A stretch of 64,000 bases of DNA, from assembly GCF_040939455.1 (NCBI RefSeq), contig NC_134120.1, positions 14,165,001 to 14,229,000 on the forward strand, read 5' to 3'. This DNA is from Microcebus murinus (lineage: Eukaryota; Chordata; Mammalia; Primates; Cheirogaleidae). The notes beneath the pieces are model-generated. The model saw nothing but the letters and a program-made list of their open reading frames with translations, was not told the origin of the DNA and made no database searches. Below, in pieces: positions 33,216 to 46,394 of this stretch. Position numbers and translations under genes: made by a program. How positions within the stretch are numbered: position 1 is the stretch's first letter; each line of letters begins with the position of its first letter.

Positions 33216-33429
33216 GGTTTATTAGTGTTTAAAGAGTCAGACTTTCTCTTTAAACCACTCAAATCTACTTTACTGAAAATCCCCTCATATGATTTTTGCT
33301 GAAGTAGAATGATAATTAGAGAAAGAGAAAACATTTGTATTTTTATTATTGAAATGGTCTTTACTTTGAAGAGACTTTTCACTTGCAATATGGTTAAGAA
33401 ATTTAAACAAGCTTTTTAATGTTATTTTG

Positions 33430-33790
33430 TTCAGTAGCCAAATCATGTTTTTTTCCCAAGTACTTGGAAAGATTGTACTTCCTGCACCTTAAAAGTAGGT
33501 AAATTTATCTCATGTTTTGGCCAATGACAATATGAGCAGCAGTGTCACTTCAGGTGCAAGCCTAAGAACCAGTGTGCAGTGGCTTCATTGTTTTTCCTTC
33601 TGGCATCTATAGTGGCTGCCTCATCAGCCTCATTTCAGATTAAAAAACAAAAGGTGTGGAGCAAAGCTCCTAAACAACAGGCAATGTTTATGGAGCATGA
33701 GTAAAGAGTAATCCTTTGTTATGTGAAAATACTGAAATTTTAGAAGATGCTCATCATTGTAACACAGTTTTTCCTCTCCTGACAACATTC
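33430..33790 (+). repeat. Ancient LTR-like repeat, family uncertain
   Basis: TGTTTTGGCCAATGACAATATGAGCAGCAGTGTCAC … AAAATACTGAAATTTTAGAAGATGCTCATCATTGTAACACAG follows an old mammalian repeat pattern (GCCAATGAGATGTGAGCAGAAGTG … CCACTGAGATTTTGGGG…). I cannot name the family with confidence. Confidence 0.35.
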
Positions 33791-35620
33791 ATGAGATCTC
33801 AGCATTGGCATCTATTGATTGTAATTTCTCATACATGTTGAGATTATCTTGGTTTTTCATGTGATAAGTACTATTGAACTCTATCTTAGACATTTTGAGT
33901 ATTGTGTTATAACACTAGATCCTATTTAAGCCTTCTATTTGAACAGGTAGTCAACTTATTATTAGGTTCAGAAATCCTGGTTCATTTGTTTAAGCTATGG
34001 TTCAATTGTCAATTTAGTGTGTACTAAGACGTTGCAATACATTTATGGTCTGCCTCACTTGTGTGTTACCCAGAAGACAGGATTCCACCCCAGTCTCCTC
34101 CACGCTGGCTTGGATGTGGGGTTGCCAAAGTGGGCATTCTGCTCACAAGTTCCCTGGGAGCAGTGACTCTTTGTTACTGCAGGGAGTGAAAGTGATCATT
34201 CTATCCACAGGCTCTGTGGCAAGAGGCACCGACCTTGATAGGCTGAGAGGACTGGAAGTCAGAGGTCCACCCACCAGCTCTGTGGTGAGGGCTACATCTT
34301 GGTAACTGGAACATGAGGAAGAAGGTGGAAACCTATCCTGTCAATTCAGTGATTATTGGGATAGGAGATGGATATGACTATTTTCATGGTGCTTGTCTCA
34401 AGAACGGAAGGGGGGGGGCATAGTCTGTTCAGCTAGCCTTTCCCTGATCCTCTGTTTAGAAAGACTGGATTTTTCTCAAGGCTATTTTTTGGGGGGGAGG
34501 GAGGGTCTGTGCTAGTTGGGTAGTTTCCAGGCTATGTGCTTTACTACCACATGAACTGGGCTATATAGGAGGCAAGTAAGGCCCAGGAATATCATCATTG
34601 GATTGTTACTTCAAGTCCTGAGGTCACCAGCTAACGTGCCTTGTTTCCTCCTTTTAGAGTCTTCTGATAGATCACTTATGTATTTTGTCCAGGATTCATT
34701 TTTATTAGAAGGATAGGTAAAATAAAATGTTTTCCTTTCATTTTGTCATGTTCTTTATTTACTTTTTATGTACTATTTCAACATACAAGCATATGTGTTT
34801 TGATTCTGGAATGAAAGTGCACTTTCCTCCTACCACAAATCTCTGTGTTAATCTTCCTCAATTTCCTTCCACAGATTATGGAGAAGGATGTGAGTATTCA
34901 GCTATTCAAATAAAGAGTTGGTACCAGTTAAAAAAAAAAAAACACCTTTGAGAATTTCTGTTGCTTTAACTATCATCCGTAGCTTCCCTGTTAAATGTCT
35001 TAAATTGGATTCCAGAGATTTCCTGATACTATTCCCTAAAATCAGATAACCCTTGAAATGACAAACTGCATACTTGTAGCAAGGGACCTCCTGCTAAAAT
35101 ATTATTTAGCATGGCCTTCTTCCATCAAAAGAGCCAAGCATCAATTTATTTAGGTCATAATTATCTGAACTGTGATTCATTTCACAGGTAAATTGAAAGG
35201 TAGTGATAATGTTTTCTCACTAGTTGACAGACAATCCAATTGTTGTAAATAAAAAAGGAAATTGAATAAGTGATACATCTGAACACTTTGTCATATGATA
35301 CTGAAATCTTTTCTCCAAACTATTTACATTCTCTGTAGCCATAGAATCAATTCTATATAAAGCTTCTGTTTTATCTTCCTGGAAACCAAGAGATACAAAT
35401 TCTTTGGTCTCTAGAAGATTGTAATTTAAAAATATGATGTTTTATTTCAGTTGAAGGACTGGATGCCATTTAAATATTTTTTGATACTGAATGGATGGAT
35501 GATGATAACATCTTAGGAGATTACCTATAAAATGATAATAAGCAATACTGGAACATTAAATATGAATTCTCCTATAATTCACTTATAGTTGTAATAAAGA
35601 GAAATTAAGAAATCCAAATG

Positions 35621-35622
<2 letters not shown>
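33791..35622. other. Unassigned DNA, including a relatively GC-rich island
   Basis: 34030-34640 is richer in G and C than its surroundings and contains pure G-runs at about 34410 and 34490. It may be a fragment of an old LTR or retroviral-like internal region, but I cannot match it. The open frame 34045-34305 has no recognisable domain. Confidence 0.35.

Positions 35623-35623
<1 letters not shown>

Positions 35624-35675
<52 letters not shown>
35624..35675 (+). repeat. (TA)n(CA)n compound microsatellite
   Basis: About 18 TA units followed by about 7 CA units. The TA part is self-complementary and can extrude a cruciform. Confidence 0.95.
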
Positions 35676-35678
<3 letters not shown>

Positions 35679-36177
35679 TCTTGAATTTTGATTGCTTCAT
35701 AAAAGGAAAATGACTAACTTCAGGTGTGTTAGAATTATCTATGATTTTAGGCTCCAAAGAGCCCAGAAAATGTATTAACTTTTTTCTTCCAATAGTTTTT
35801 CTTCCAAATGTTCACTGTCACATTCATTGTAATAGAGCTTGCATGGGACCAGTAACTGGAAAGTAGACAGAACAATTATAGTTTGTAGTCTTTAGAACTA
35901 AGGATCATATGTCTTATGATATACTGGCAAGCCTATTTAAATGCATAAAATAAAACCTGATACAAATCTTTTCCAAATGCTATTTACCAGACACATGAAT
36001 AGAAATATTCAGAAACATTCAACCCCTCGCCACCAATAGCAAAGGAACTCTAAACAGCATGTCGTAATTCCATTTATACCTTTTCTTTGGTCAAATACTC
36101 TTTGCAACAAGTGGACTTTGGAGGGTGAGGATTCTTGATTTAGGTAGAGCCACCACATACAAATATATAGAGGTGTC
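35676..36177. other. Unassigned AT-rich DNA
   Basis: I see nothing assignable. Confidence 0.4.
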
Positions 36178-36295
36178 ATCTAAGTTTGTTTAAGTACTCT
36201 CTATGGTGTTCTCACAATGACAAGATCACTTAATGATGCATTTCTCAGAACGTATTCCTGTCGTTGAACTACACGCGACTGTATATTATGCAGAC
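36178..36295 (-). mobile_element. Terminal fragment of a Tigger-like (MER-type) DNA transposon
   Basis: GTTTAAGTACTCTCTATGGTGTTCTCACAATGACAAG … AATGATGCATTTCTCAGAACGTATTCCTGTCGTTGAACTACACGCGACTGTAT resembles the end of a common MER-type DNA transposon (…CGACGCATTTCTCAGAACGTATCCCTGTCGTTAAG…). Only about 115 bp of one end remains. The family name is left open. Confidence 0.6.
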
Positions 36296-39200
36296 TCTGT
36301 CTTATACAAGAATGTCTGGCCAATGAGTTGATGGCACTAAATTCCAGCCCGTGCTTTATACCCTACAATTGGGAGCTTTGAAGGGCTGAGTCTACCCAAG
36401 AAGATACTGATAACTAATGCCCACCTAGGTGCTTCAAAGACTAATGGTAACTCCGGATTTAGGGTATATCTTAGACAAGTTCCACTCTCTAGATTATAGC
36501 ATGCACCAATATCTTCACTGTTATGGTATTCTTTCAACTGTGTGCACATTTGATAGCTTTGATAGCTTTGCTCTTTCTTTGAGATTTTGAAACTTATGCA
36601 GAATTTTCTGAAATCCTTTACAATAATTGCTTAAGCTCTCTGTAACAAATACCCAGGATAAGAAATTACAGTCTTAGCCTCTGGATGATCAAATGGATGT
36701 TTGTCTTGTAGCCTAAGTTTTATTATTGCCACCTGTACTTTAGTCACAACTAGATTAGATTTTTAATTAAAATTATAATAAAAGTTAATTTCTTCTGTAT
36801 AAAATTAATGGACATAACACTGCACTGGGAATTGGGAATTATGTCTAAAATAATTCCTATGAGTAACATATTTTCAATTGCTTAGTTAGCTGGTCATCAC
36901 ATTGTTGTTGCTTCTGTTTTTTAATCTGTATAATGGAAAAGTTTTACAAAAAACTAAGAGTTTTAAAGGCAGAATTGAGAATTAGAAATATTTTTTAATT
37001 TTTGTTCCTATGCTAAGAAATTCTGAGACCCAACTTACTTTCCTATTCCTGGGCTAAATAATTCTGGGGCTAAGCAAAAATAACTTAAATACTTTCTCCA
37101 GGAAATATATATTCTAGGAATATCAGACTGTACAACAAGTGAAGTAACTTGCTTATCAAGCAAAATAGCTTACTCCACAATACAAATTTTTTCTGTGCCT
37201 AAAATATAAAGCCATTATGGTATAACCACTGCCCAATCCAAGCCAATTATCTGCCTTGTGAAAACCACCTTAAAATCACCCATTTGGGGCCTATATCCCT
37301 GTAAATATCTCTCCCACTGTCCCCTTTCTGAGAACTATTGAGACTCTTCCAAGGTGGTGCAGTGTGCTCCTGTTCAGAGTCAAGCCTGATGAACTTAGCT
37401 TCGCTAGTATAACAGGCTTTTCTGATGATTTGGGGCTGGGAGGAAGTTGATGATGGATGTGTAACAGAACAGACCTGGAGAACTAATAATAGACCCCATC
37501 AGTCTTTCTCTCAGTATAAAACCTTTGCAATATCATTGCTTAATTTAGTTTCTTGATTTTTTTTCTCCTTTAGGGCTTTGCATAAGACAGAAACATAAAG
37601 GTGTAAATATTCATATATTCGTATTAGAGTGCTTCTTAAAATATTGACCCCTTCTAGTCTCTGCATACTATTTAAGAAAATAAAAAAGCTCATTTTAAAA
37701 ATGTGTTATATCATTATATTTTCTAGAAGTGTCATCTAAATAGGAATTTTGAGAGGTTTCAGTAATTTACAATATGGGTCAGAAAAGGACCTAGCATTAT
37801 TAGGTATGGAGGATTTTAGAACTCAGTTTCCATATGAATACTGATTTCACAAAACTTTGGGAAAATATAAGCATCTTTAGTTGACATGAGTTGCTTTGTT
37901 TGTTTAACTGGTTTTTTTTTCTTCTACAGTGGACTATAATCTAAGTTTGACTATTTCTATTGTACAGATAAAGGGTGTAATTGCTAAATTTCACCAGATA
38001 AACCTGATGAAGGTCATTTGTTATTGGGAAAAGAAAAACAGCGTTGAAAGTGAAAGCAGTAACACAAGAAACAGAGCAGTGATTATTAGATTCACTTTTT
38101 GATTATGCAAAGGCAAGAATAAATTGGAAATGGGACAATTTGGAAATGCAATCTTTCTTCCACATTCACTGTAATAGTGCTTACTATACTCCTGATAAAG
38201 TATCAAAGGCTAACAATGTGATCTAAGCTCTTTGGACTGACCAAGAGTTTTGGATTGCTTGTGAGAAGTGGGAGCTGGTGCTCATTTTAGTACTGAGAAA
38301 AAAGTGAAATTTAACCTCCCAAATGGTCAAAAACAAAATGATGACTTCTATGGAGAGAAAGAAACAGAAGAGCCTCTACAACTTTTCCCTGTTTGGGCAC
38401 TGATAACTTTTACTGTTTGCTCAGTAGGAGGAAGAAGCTAGGCGAGTAAATAAACTAGAGACAGTTTTAAAGAGAGGAATTCTAATTGCTTGATGGTTAA
38501 GGATATGCTATACAGATGCTCTGAATTTTAGAGTGAAACATTTATTGATTGAGTTACAATATTTTGGGATGTGAAAATGCAGTTGCCCGTTGATATGCAA
38601 TTTGGAGATATGGCTATTTTAAGAGACACAAATGTTTTGTCCTCAGGGTAGGAGGGAAGTCAGAAGAAATGATTCCATATTGCTTTCATCTGGGTTGCTG
38701 GCATCAAGATCATGTAAATATGGGTACAACCCCCGGCCAGTGCAGCTTTTCCTACTGTCATTTCCTTTGAACACTAAAGGATACAGCTTGTAGTGCTGCT
38801 GTGATTAGTTGGCAGAAGGATATGTTTTGCCATATTCTTTGGACTGGTCTGTGCCTCCAATTTCAGTAGGGGTTTATGAAACAGCGGGTTTCATTATAGA
38901 AGGGAAGACAGGAAAAAGAAATAGTTTAATTTTTCATTCAAATGAAGGCCAAGAGAAGTCTGAAGGGAGATATTTGCTCAAATTGATTTGGTGATTCATA
39001 ATTTATTATTGTTCCAGCTTCATATGGTCAATTAATCTTGACTATTTATACTCTTATCAAAAATTATGTTACCTAGAGAACTCTGCTGGAAGTCACAAAA
39101 AATCTGACTTCTGGGGAGTCAAACAAAACTAAGGCTAAGGTCATGAGAGCTTGTGTTTGTTTGCTCTATATGCTCATATTATTCCTCTGTGTAAAAAAAT

Positions 39201-39559
39201 TATCAGATTTATTTATCAAAAGGGTGAATACAGAAAATATAATCCTTGCATTTGCAAATGATTTGCTAGTTATAGAGCTCTAATTTTTAAAAAGCCAAAA
39301 AGTGCTTTTCACTGCTTTTATTAGCAAGTTGTTTATTTGCTAATGGATGCCAGATTAGAGAATTAGGACAGCCAGATACATAGAGTGTTTACATCTCACT
39401 GTTATTACTAGCACAGACTTTTAAATACCAATATATTTATTGATGACACTAAAAGAATATGTCTATGTTCCTGAGCAGCAAGCTATTAACATGAAAATCT
39501 CAGTGGCTCAAAAGAACATGACTTTGGAATTTCAGGTAGTTTTGAAAAGAAAATTCCCC
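36296..39559. other. Unassigned AT-rich DNA
   Basis: About 3.3 kb with no identifiable gene, RNA or young element. There is a short tandem duplication, GATAGCTTT twice, at about 36552-36570. Confidence 0.4.
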
Positions 39560-39685
39560 GGAAGAATGGAGTTCTGCATTCTGGTATTCACTCTGCTGGT
39601 CACTAACCATATGACCCTGGACTTCTTTCCTGTTTAAAAATAATTATATAATTCTAAGGCCCCTTCCAGCTTTGTTTATACAACC
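39560..39685 (+). repeat. MIR3-like SINE remnant
   Basis: CTAACCATATGACCCTGGACTTCTTTCCTGTTTAAAAATAATTATATAATTCTAAGGCCCCTTCCAGCTTTG follows the MIR3 order (…GTGTGACCTTGGGCAAG … CTAAGGTCCCTTCCAGCTC…). Confidence 0.55.
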
Positions 39686-39907
39686 CATATCTCTACAAAC
39701 ATATGTGTTTACCATCAGTATTTTTGGGTAGGCTTATATGAGTCCTTCTCTGGAAAAGATGACTTTCCTCTACTGACGCTGGAGATTTGGCACCTTTCTG
39801 CCAGGTCCCCTGGGAGTAGCTGTCCTTTAAGAACTATCAGTGGTGGTCTCCAAATAGAATATCTCAATATGACAATTTTTAGAAGGACGTGTATATAAAT
39901 ATATCCA

Positions 39908-40364
39908 GTGGATCCTCATTATTGCAGATTCCATATCTGCAAATGTGCTTACTTGCTAAAACTTGTTTATAACCCCAAAATCAATACTCATAGCACTTTT
40001 CTGGACATGCACAGAGCAGTGAACACTTGAGCCTTCTGACCCCTGTCTTCCAACCGGAGGTCAAGCAAAGTGATGCTCCTCCTTCTTATTTCAGTTCTCA
40101 CATTGTAAAGAAGTGTCCTGTTCATTGTCTACTTAGTGATACTTTTGTTTTCTCATTTTTGTGCTTTTTTTTTTCCTTTGGCAATTTTGCTGTTTAAAAT
40201 GACCGCAAAGCATAGTGGTGAAGTGCTGTCTAGTGTTTCTCAGCTCAAGAAGGCTGAAATGTGCTTTATGGAGAAAATTCATGCTCCATTTGGTCATGAA
40301 TTATATTGTTGTTGGTCATGAGTTCAATGTTAACAAATCAACTATATATATGCACACATATATA

Positions 40365-40417
<53 letters not shown>

Positions 40418-40611
40418 GGTATTTTTTGACAGGAACTCACATAAAACAATGTTGTGTATTCATCATTTGATTAAGACGTTGGCATCAGAGGCTTCCAGAA
40501 ACCTAACCTTACATTTTCCCTAGGAGCAATGGTTCAGTATTCAGTAATTTATTTTTCACACTGATTTTATAGAACATAACTGTCATAAATAATGAGAGAG
40601 TCGATTATATG
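39908..40611 (+). mobile_element. Tigger-like (pogo/TcMar) DNA transposon remnant
   Basis: Left end CCAGTGGATCCTCATTATTGC and right end AATAATGAGAGAGTCGATTAT are imperfect inverted termini. Between them is a fragment reading MTAKHSGEVLSSVSQLKKAE … and, after a stop, EFNVNKSTIYM, which resembles the helix-turn-helix DNA-binding region of pogo-type transposases (…VGKSTVYDI…). A (TA)n tract has expanded inside it (40343-40413). The rest of the transposase is missing, so this is a shortened derivative. Confidence 0.65.
40343..40413 (+). repeat. (TA)n-rich microsatellite
   Basis: A long alternating TA tract with a short (TG)n interruption (TATATGTGTGTGTATATA…). The last about 40 bp is nearly pure TA. 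It is self-complementary and probably polymorphic. Confidence 0.95.
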
Positions 40612-42239
40612 TATAAAAGAGGTTACAGGCACCAAATGTGTGGATGTGTGTGTTTCTCTAAAGGAGGTCCCTAATTTATTGATGACTTTTTTCCAGGTTT
40701 TTGGGGCAGTGTGAGAGGAAGTCAGGGAATTTCATGTATGAGACCTATGTCATGACATTCAAATAGGATTTGATATTTATCCTCAGCCTGATTCTGAATT
40801 CGTATTATCATTTACTTTCAGCATATGGCGTATGTAATGTATGCAGACTTTAAATGGCGTGATGTGCAATTGCAGGTAATGTTCTTCATTATGTATGAAT
40901 GTATGCCAAATGGCATTAGAAAGCATAATGTGGAACACCTTAATTGCTACTGAATAATATAGCTAGCAGTCTAGGAACAATTTTCTTGATTTTTAATTAT
41001 AAAAAATTTTCCATGAAAGTTTCCATGCCAGCACTAGAAGAATATATACACCTGTTTACAACTTTGGCATATACTTTTATCAGTAAACTGGGATTCCATA
41101 CGGTATTTAATTTCCTAATAAGTTTTAATCTAAGATTCCTAAAGCTTATGAGATTTGTGAAATTATTGACATTATTATTTAAAGATCACAAAGCTTTACT
41201 AACCATAACAAAGTTTTGGGATCAGGATTGGTGATTTGCAATCCTAACATCCTTCTGCATGTACCTTAACCTATAAATAACATAAGCTTTCTACCATAGT
41301 GGATAATTAGACTAAAAAAAAAAAATCAGTCTGCAGAGTGTAGGAAGGAGCTACTGGGATACAAAGTGCCATTAGTGTTATTAAATGGCTTGGAATTTTG
41401 TTAATTTTTCACCTTTTGTGTTCCCATATCCACCCCTTCATGGATAAGAGAAAATGTAAACAGAGTGATGAAAACTGGAGAGAAAGCACAATGATTGAGG
41501 AAACTCAAGGGACTCAGATATCCCAGACCTAAATTAAGTTTGCATATTCAGATTCATCGAATAAATTTAAGCAGCCTCCTCCCAAGACTTTTTCATAAAA
41601 ACAACAGTGCAAATAAATATTGTTCATTTTGTTTTACCATTACACTTACTGATTGCTAGCAAACTCTTGAAATTTTATACCTACATATAAAAGGAGATTT
41701 GAGAAACATATTCCCTTGCCATGTGAACAGTGCTGACTATCTGCCCCTGACTGCTCTTCAAATGAAATGACATCATTTGAGCTCATGAAACAGAAAAGCA
41801 TTAGTTAATTATTATCCCCACCTCCATTTTTGTTTAGTTTGTTTTGTTACAATAATCAAGGTAGTATTTAACTTTCCTATATTGTGTCATGTTCAGACTG
41901 ACAAATCAAAATCTCAATTCTCATTAAATGCCTTAAGAAGCTAAATATTTTTACATTGAACTATTGCTGACAAAAAAAAAAAGCTTTTTAAAAAAAGACT
42001 TTAACAATTCAATGGCAGATGTTGCATTTTGTAAAATGCAGCCCCAGAACTAGGGGAGGCAAGTAAGTCAGTTGCTTTTGTGCAACATTTAGGACACCAA
42101 AAAACAAAACAACACAAAACAAAACAAAAAGGGGAATCAATATAAATCATATTAAATGCAATCTTTTTAAAGATCAGAATTAATGCAAAAGCCATGATGA
42201 ACAAAATATTTTAAAACTTAAATAATCATAAAATCGGTA
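40612..42239. other. Unassigned AT-rich DNA
   Basis: No gene or identifiable repeat. The frame 40944-41234 has no recognisable domain. Confidence 0.4.
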
Positions 42240-42370
42240 TGACTATTAATTCATTCACCATTCATTCCAAATTTATTTAATGACTGCTAAATAGGAAAAG
42301 AAAATACTTTACGACTGAGAACACAGCAGCAAACAAGAACTGGCAAGGTGCCTGCCATCAGGTAACTGTA
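42240..42370 (-). repeat. L2 LINE remnant, antisense
   Basis: TTAATTCATTCACCATTCATTCC … GAGAACACAGCAGCAAACAAGAACTGGCAAGGTGCCTGCC matches the antisense L2 pattern (…CATTCAACAAATATTTATTGAG … ACAGCAGTGAACAAAACAGAC…CCTGCCCTC). Confidence 0.55.
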
Positions 42371-42903
42371 GACAACAAAGGGTATCCGAGAGACTCTTTT
42401 CCCCCTTTTTTAAAAAAACTGTGTATCAATTAAGTAAAAGCTAGTTTCAGTCCTAACTCCGCTTGCAAGATTTATGGCAAAAGCAAAAATGGAGAAGGGA
42501 GTAGGACTACCATGGATATTGTCTTTAACTACAAAATAAAAATAAAAATGGAGTCTGGTAGTTCTCCCAGCCAAGAGAAATGAGGGATGGCTGCTAGAGA
42601 CAGCAAGGCCGGGAGGGGGTGGGCGGATGTTAGTAGGGTGCCAGGAAGTTTAAGATTCAAAGAAAGTAAATTTTTTCTTTGTTCACTGACTTCACAGCTA
42701 CTACTGAGTACCTGCCACTGCCAAGAACTTCTCCAGGCTTTGTGATAAAGTGTGGGACAACACAGAGAATATATTTTGACAGAGAATATATTTTAATCAT
42801 TACTAGGGAGGGGTTACCTCACCTTCTAGATGTTCATTTCAAAACCATGGCCAGAACAACTTTTTTTGTCCAAGTGGAAAACTAAATGGAATCTTTCTGG
42901 GGT
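42371..42903. other. Unassigned DNA
   Basis: No gene recognised. A 17-18-bp tandem duplication (ACAGAGAATATATTTT twice) lies at about 42760-42795. 42600-42650 is locally G-rich. Confidence 0.4.
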
Positions 42904-42931
42904 AAATAATAATAATAATAATAATAATAAT
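42904..42931 (+). repeat. (AAT)n microsatellite
   Basis: About nine AAT units without interruption. Confidence 0.95.
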
Positions 42932-44098
42932 GCTTCCCTTTCTCCAATTTGTACCTCACCAATTAATAGAGTTTAGACACTGGCTAAGAGTGATCGTTGG
43001 GAGCTGGTAAAATGTAGAGACCCACACCCTACCCACACCTACTGAATCAGAATTTGCATTTTAACAAGATCCCAGGGTAATTGACCTGCATATTAAGGTT
43101 TAAGAAGCTATGGTTTAAAAATAATAAATGTATTCTAAGAAAAAAAAATTGCCTATAATTCCATCTCCCTAAATAGACCAGTTTATATTTTTCATTTTTG
43201 AATCCTTGCCCATATCCACATATACTAATCATAGCCTTATCCAGGGTTCATAAAATTTCATTTTTTCAAAGTTATTATTTACTGATAAAATTCCATAATC
43301 TTTTTAATTGTCATATTTATTGACTACATGGCAATTTATCCAAATTTGTAAACATGATATTATATATGATACACTTAACCAGATATTGAAAGTAGTCCAT
43401 AAATTTTTGATAGTAAAGAAATTATTTTAGATAGTGTGACAATGTCTAATATAGTGTGTATAGATTATTATATGCTTTTCAGTTTTTGTCAGATGTCAGA
43501 TTATGTATCACCGAATACAAGTATGCTTGAGTTCTTGTTTGGTTTACCAAATTTGTTTACAAAACACTCATTCCAATATGCCCTATTACCAGCATTATAT
43601 GAGTATCAATTTTATCATGATACCCTTGGCATTACATTTAAAAGGTAAGAAGATTATGCTAATTTATCTGAAATGATTTAATCCCTCTCAACTAAAATAT
43701 ATTTGCATTTTATGTGTAGATAATCTCGATTTGAAATGTAGATCAGTTTTGTAAAGGGCATTTTGACTAAAAACAATCTAGAGGTTGATATCCTGGAATA
43801 CAGATTAAACATTTAAAATTGAAACACCAAAGACATAGATTTTAATGAAAACCTTCATTAATGAAGGTCACTATTTTTTCTACGATTGACACATGCTACT
43901 AGGTCTTAGGCAAGAAACACAGGAACTGTGTAGCACACATGATGGGCCAATTAATGCCTCCAAATGAAAGCTCCCAGGGAAGATGCTCTTCACCACTATC
44001 AAGTGCTAACACTGGATGGAAAATACAGTGTTTGGCAAGAGGCCCCAATATTTAACAAACTCTGGTGTCTCTAAAATATGATTCCATAGTTAATAATA
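42932..44098. other. Unassigned AT-rich DNA
   Basis: No gene or identifiable repeat. The frame 43436-43648 is featureless. A short palindromic stretch, CTTCATTAATGAAG, lies at about 43854-43867. Confidence 0.4.
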
Positions 44099-44569
44099 GT
44101 GCCAATTCTAAAATGTATACTGAAAGTTCAAATAATCAGAAGAGCTAAAATAGTTCTGAAAGAAGAAAAACCAAAGTTGGAAAACTCATATTACCTGCTT
44201 TTAAAATTTAGTATAAACATCGTGATATTTGCAGAACGATGGACATACAGATCCATGAATCAAACTAGAAATTCCAGCAATAGACTCATATATGTATGGC
44301 CAATAGATTTCTGACAAAAATGCAAAGGTGATTCTTGAAGGGAAGGTAATCTTTTTAATAAGTAGTGGGGCGACAAATTGAAATTTATATGCAACATAAT
44401 GAATCCTCACACATAAAAAATAACCCAGAATGGATCACAAATCTAAATGTAAAACCTAATACTCCATAATTTCTAGGGAAAATATAAAAGAAATTTTTCT
44501 TGACCTTGGGATACACAAAGTTTTCTTAGATACAATGCTGAAAACACAATCCTTAAAAGAAAAATTTTA
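44099..44569 (+). mobile_element. Ancient L1 ORF2 fragment, sense
   Basis: AAGAAAAACCAAAGTTGGAAAACTCATATTACCTGCTTTTAAAATTTA … GATGGACATACAGATCCATGAATCAAAC … CTTTTTAATAAGTAGTGG … AACCCAGAATGGATCACAAATC matches the L1 ORF2 C-terminal half, heavily mutated. The Alu at 44570 interrupts it. Confidence 0.7.
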
Positions 44570-44906
<337 letters not shown>

Positions 44907-44917
44907 GAAAAATTTTA

Positions 44918-45295
44918 AGATAACTTTCTGTTGAACAAAAATTGTCAGAATCAATAAGAAAGCTGAGAACTTAGACTTTCAAGTTCCAGCAACAATCTGC
45001 ACATGATTTAGAACTCTTAGAATATGGCCACTGCCGCTTCTATTGTTGTCTCTCCAAAGACTTGATTTCTTTCAAGGGACTCCAGCAACTACTATCCAGT
45101 GTTGCCAAACATCCTGAAGTTCCCTAGAGAACCATATGTTCTCTTTAAAGTCTAAGTCTTTTTGTATAGTCACCTCTAATGCATCACCTGCTCCTTCAAA
45201 GGGTTAATACACACTCATCTCTGTATCCCAGCTCATACCTCAGCTCCTCCGAAATGATTCCCTAGACCAATTCTACCTTATCCCCGGTAGTGACA
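44918..45295. other. Unassigned DNA between Alu and MLT1
   Basis: No gene or clear repeat. The sequence is moderately C-rich. Confidence 0.4.
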
Positions 45296-45723
45296 TGTTT
45301 GGGGCTGAATTGCATCCTTCCCAAAATTCATATGTTGGAATACTAATCTCCTGCTACTTCAGAAGGACCATATTTGGGGACAAGGTCCTTACAGACCTAC
45401 AGAAAAGTCTTTTTTAAATTACGTTAAAATGGGGTCATTAGAGTAGTCCCTATTCCAATATGACTAGTGTCCTTGTGCGAAGAGGAAGTTCAGACACAGG
45501 CAGAAAGAAGATGGTGTGGAGGCACAGGGAAAAGATGACCATCTACAAGCCAAGGAGAGAGGCCTGGAACAGATTTTTCCCTCACAGTGGTCAGAAGGAA
45601 CCAAGTGGGCCAACACCTTGATCTCAGACTTCCAGCCTCCTGAACAATGAGAAAATACATTTCTGTTGTTTAAGCCACTCAGTTTGTGGTACCTTGTTAT
45701 GGCAGTCCTGGTAAACTAATACA
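45296..45723 (+). mobile_element. MLT1-type MaLR solo LTR, sense, nearly complete
   Basis: TGTTTGGGGCTGAATTGCATCC … CAAAATTCATATGTTGGAATAC … CATCTACAAGCCAAGGAGAGAG … AACACCTTGATCTCAGACTTCCAGCC … GTTGTTTAAGCCACTCAGTTTGTGG … AAACTAATACA covers the LTR from end to end, about 430 bp. It has no internal sequence on either side, so it is a solo LTR. Confidence 0.88.
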
Positions 45724-46176
45724 GTACCATGACTACTTGGTGCTCCTATTGCTCCTTTCTGTTCTCAGTCTTTGTAGTTAATAAGCCATGATATAGTTGC
45801 TGTACGTTCCATTTAGATAGGGAATACACTTTTCTTGTTCATAAGTGTATCCTGTGGCTCCCAATTAGCACCTGTTATATAATAATTTCTAAAGATGACA
45901 TGTTTGTGTTCATTGTATAGAAGACATTTATGTAATATTTAGTAATTTCAATAGACAAAATCTGAATAGTGTCAAATAATTAGAAAAACAAAAAGATAGC
46001 CATAGACAACATATAAGCAAAATACTGCATTAGGAATAATGTGAATATCTTATATCTACCAGGAACTTAAAATGCTACCTCATGTAATTTCCATTTTGTG
46101 CACTGGAAAGCAATAGATGCTCTAAACTATCCAAGAACAGGTGTATGTCACAAATTGGGATCTGAAACCATCTAAG
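45724..46176. other. Unassigned AT-rich DNA
   Basis: I see nothing assignable. Confidence 0.4.
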
Positions 46177-46394
46177 ACAGGGGATGGCAAATTTGCTCTA
46201 TAGATGACCAAATAGCAGTTATTCTAGCCTTTGCATGTCAGACACTCTCTGTCACAACTACTCAACAATTCCCTCATAATGTAAAAGTAGCCATAGACAT
46301 TGTACAAAGGAATGAATGTGGGTATGTTACAATAAAACTTTATTTATAAAAATAGGTAGTGGACTGTTTGGGTGGTGGTTTGTCAAGCCCTAAT
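46177..46394 (+). mobile_element. hAT-type non-autonomous DNA transposon (MER-type)
   Basis: CAGGGGATGGCAAATTTGCTC at the left and TTTGTCAAGCCCTA at the right are imperfect inverted ends. Between them, CAACTACTCAACAATTCCCTC, AGTAGCCATAGACA and CAATAAAACTTTATTTATAAAAATAGG follow a well-known MER-type hAT element of about 220 bp. It has no coding capacity. Confidence 0.75.

Noticed and set aside
34045..34305. 86-codon plus-strand frame in a GC-richer stretch
   Set aside because: It looks Ser/Gly-rich without any motif; the stretch itself is unassigned but the frame is not convincing.
45296..45723. A provirus around the MLT1 LTR
   Set aside because: No primer-binding site, gag/pol-like frames or partner LTR lie within reach; the copies at 32772 and 59461 differ in orientation or extent and are separate solo LTRs.
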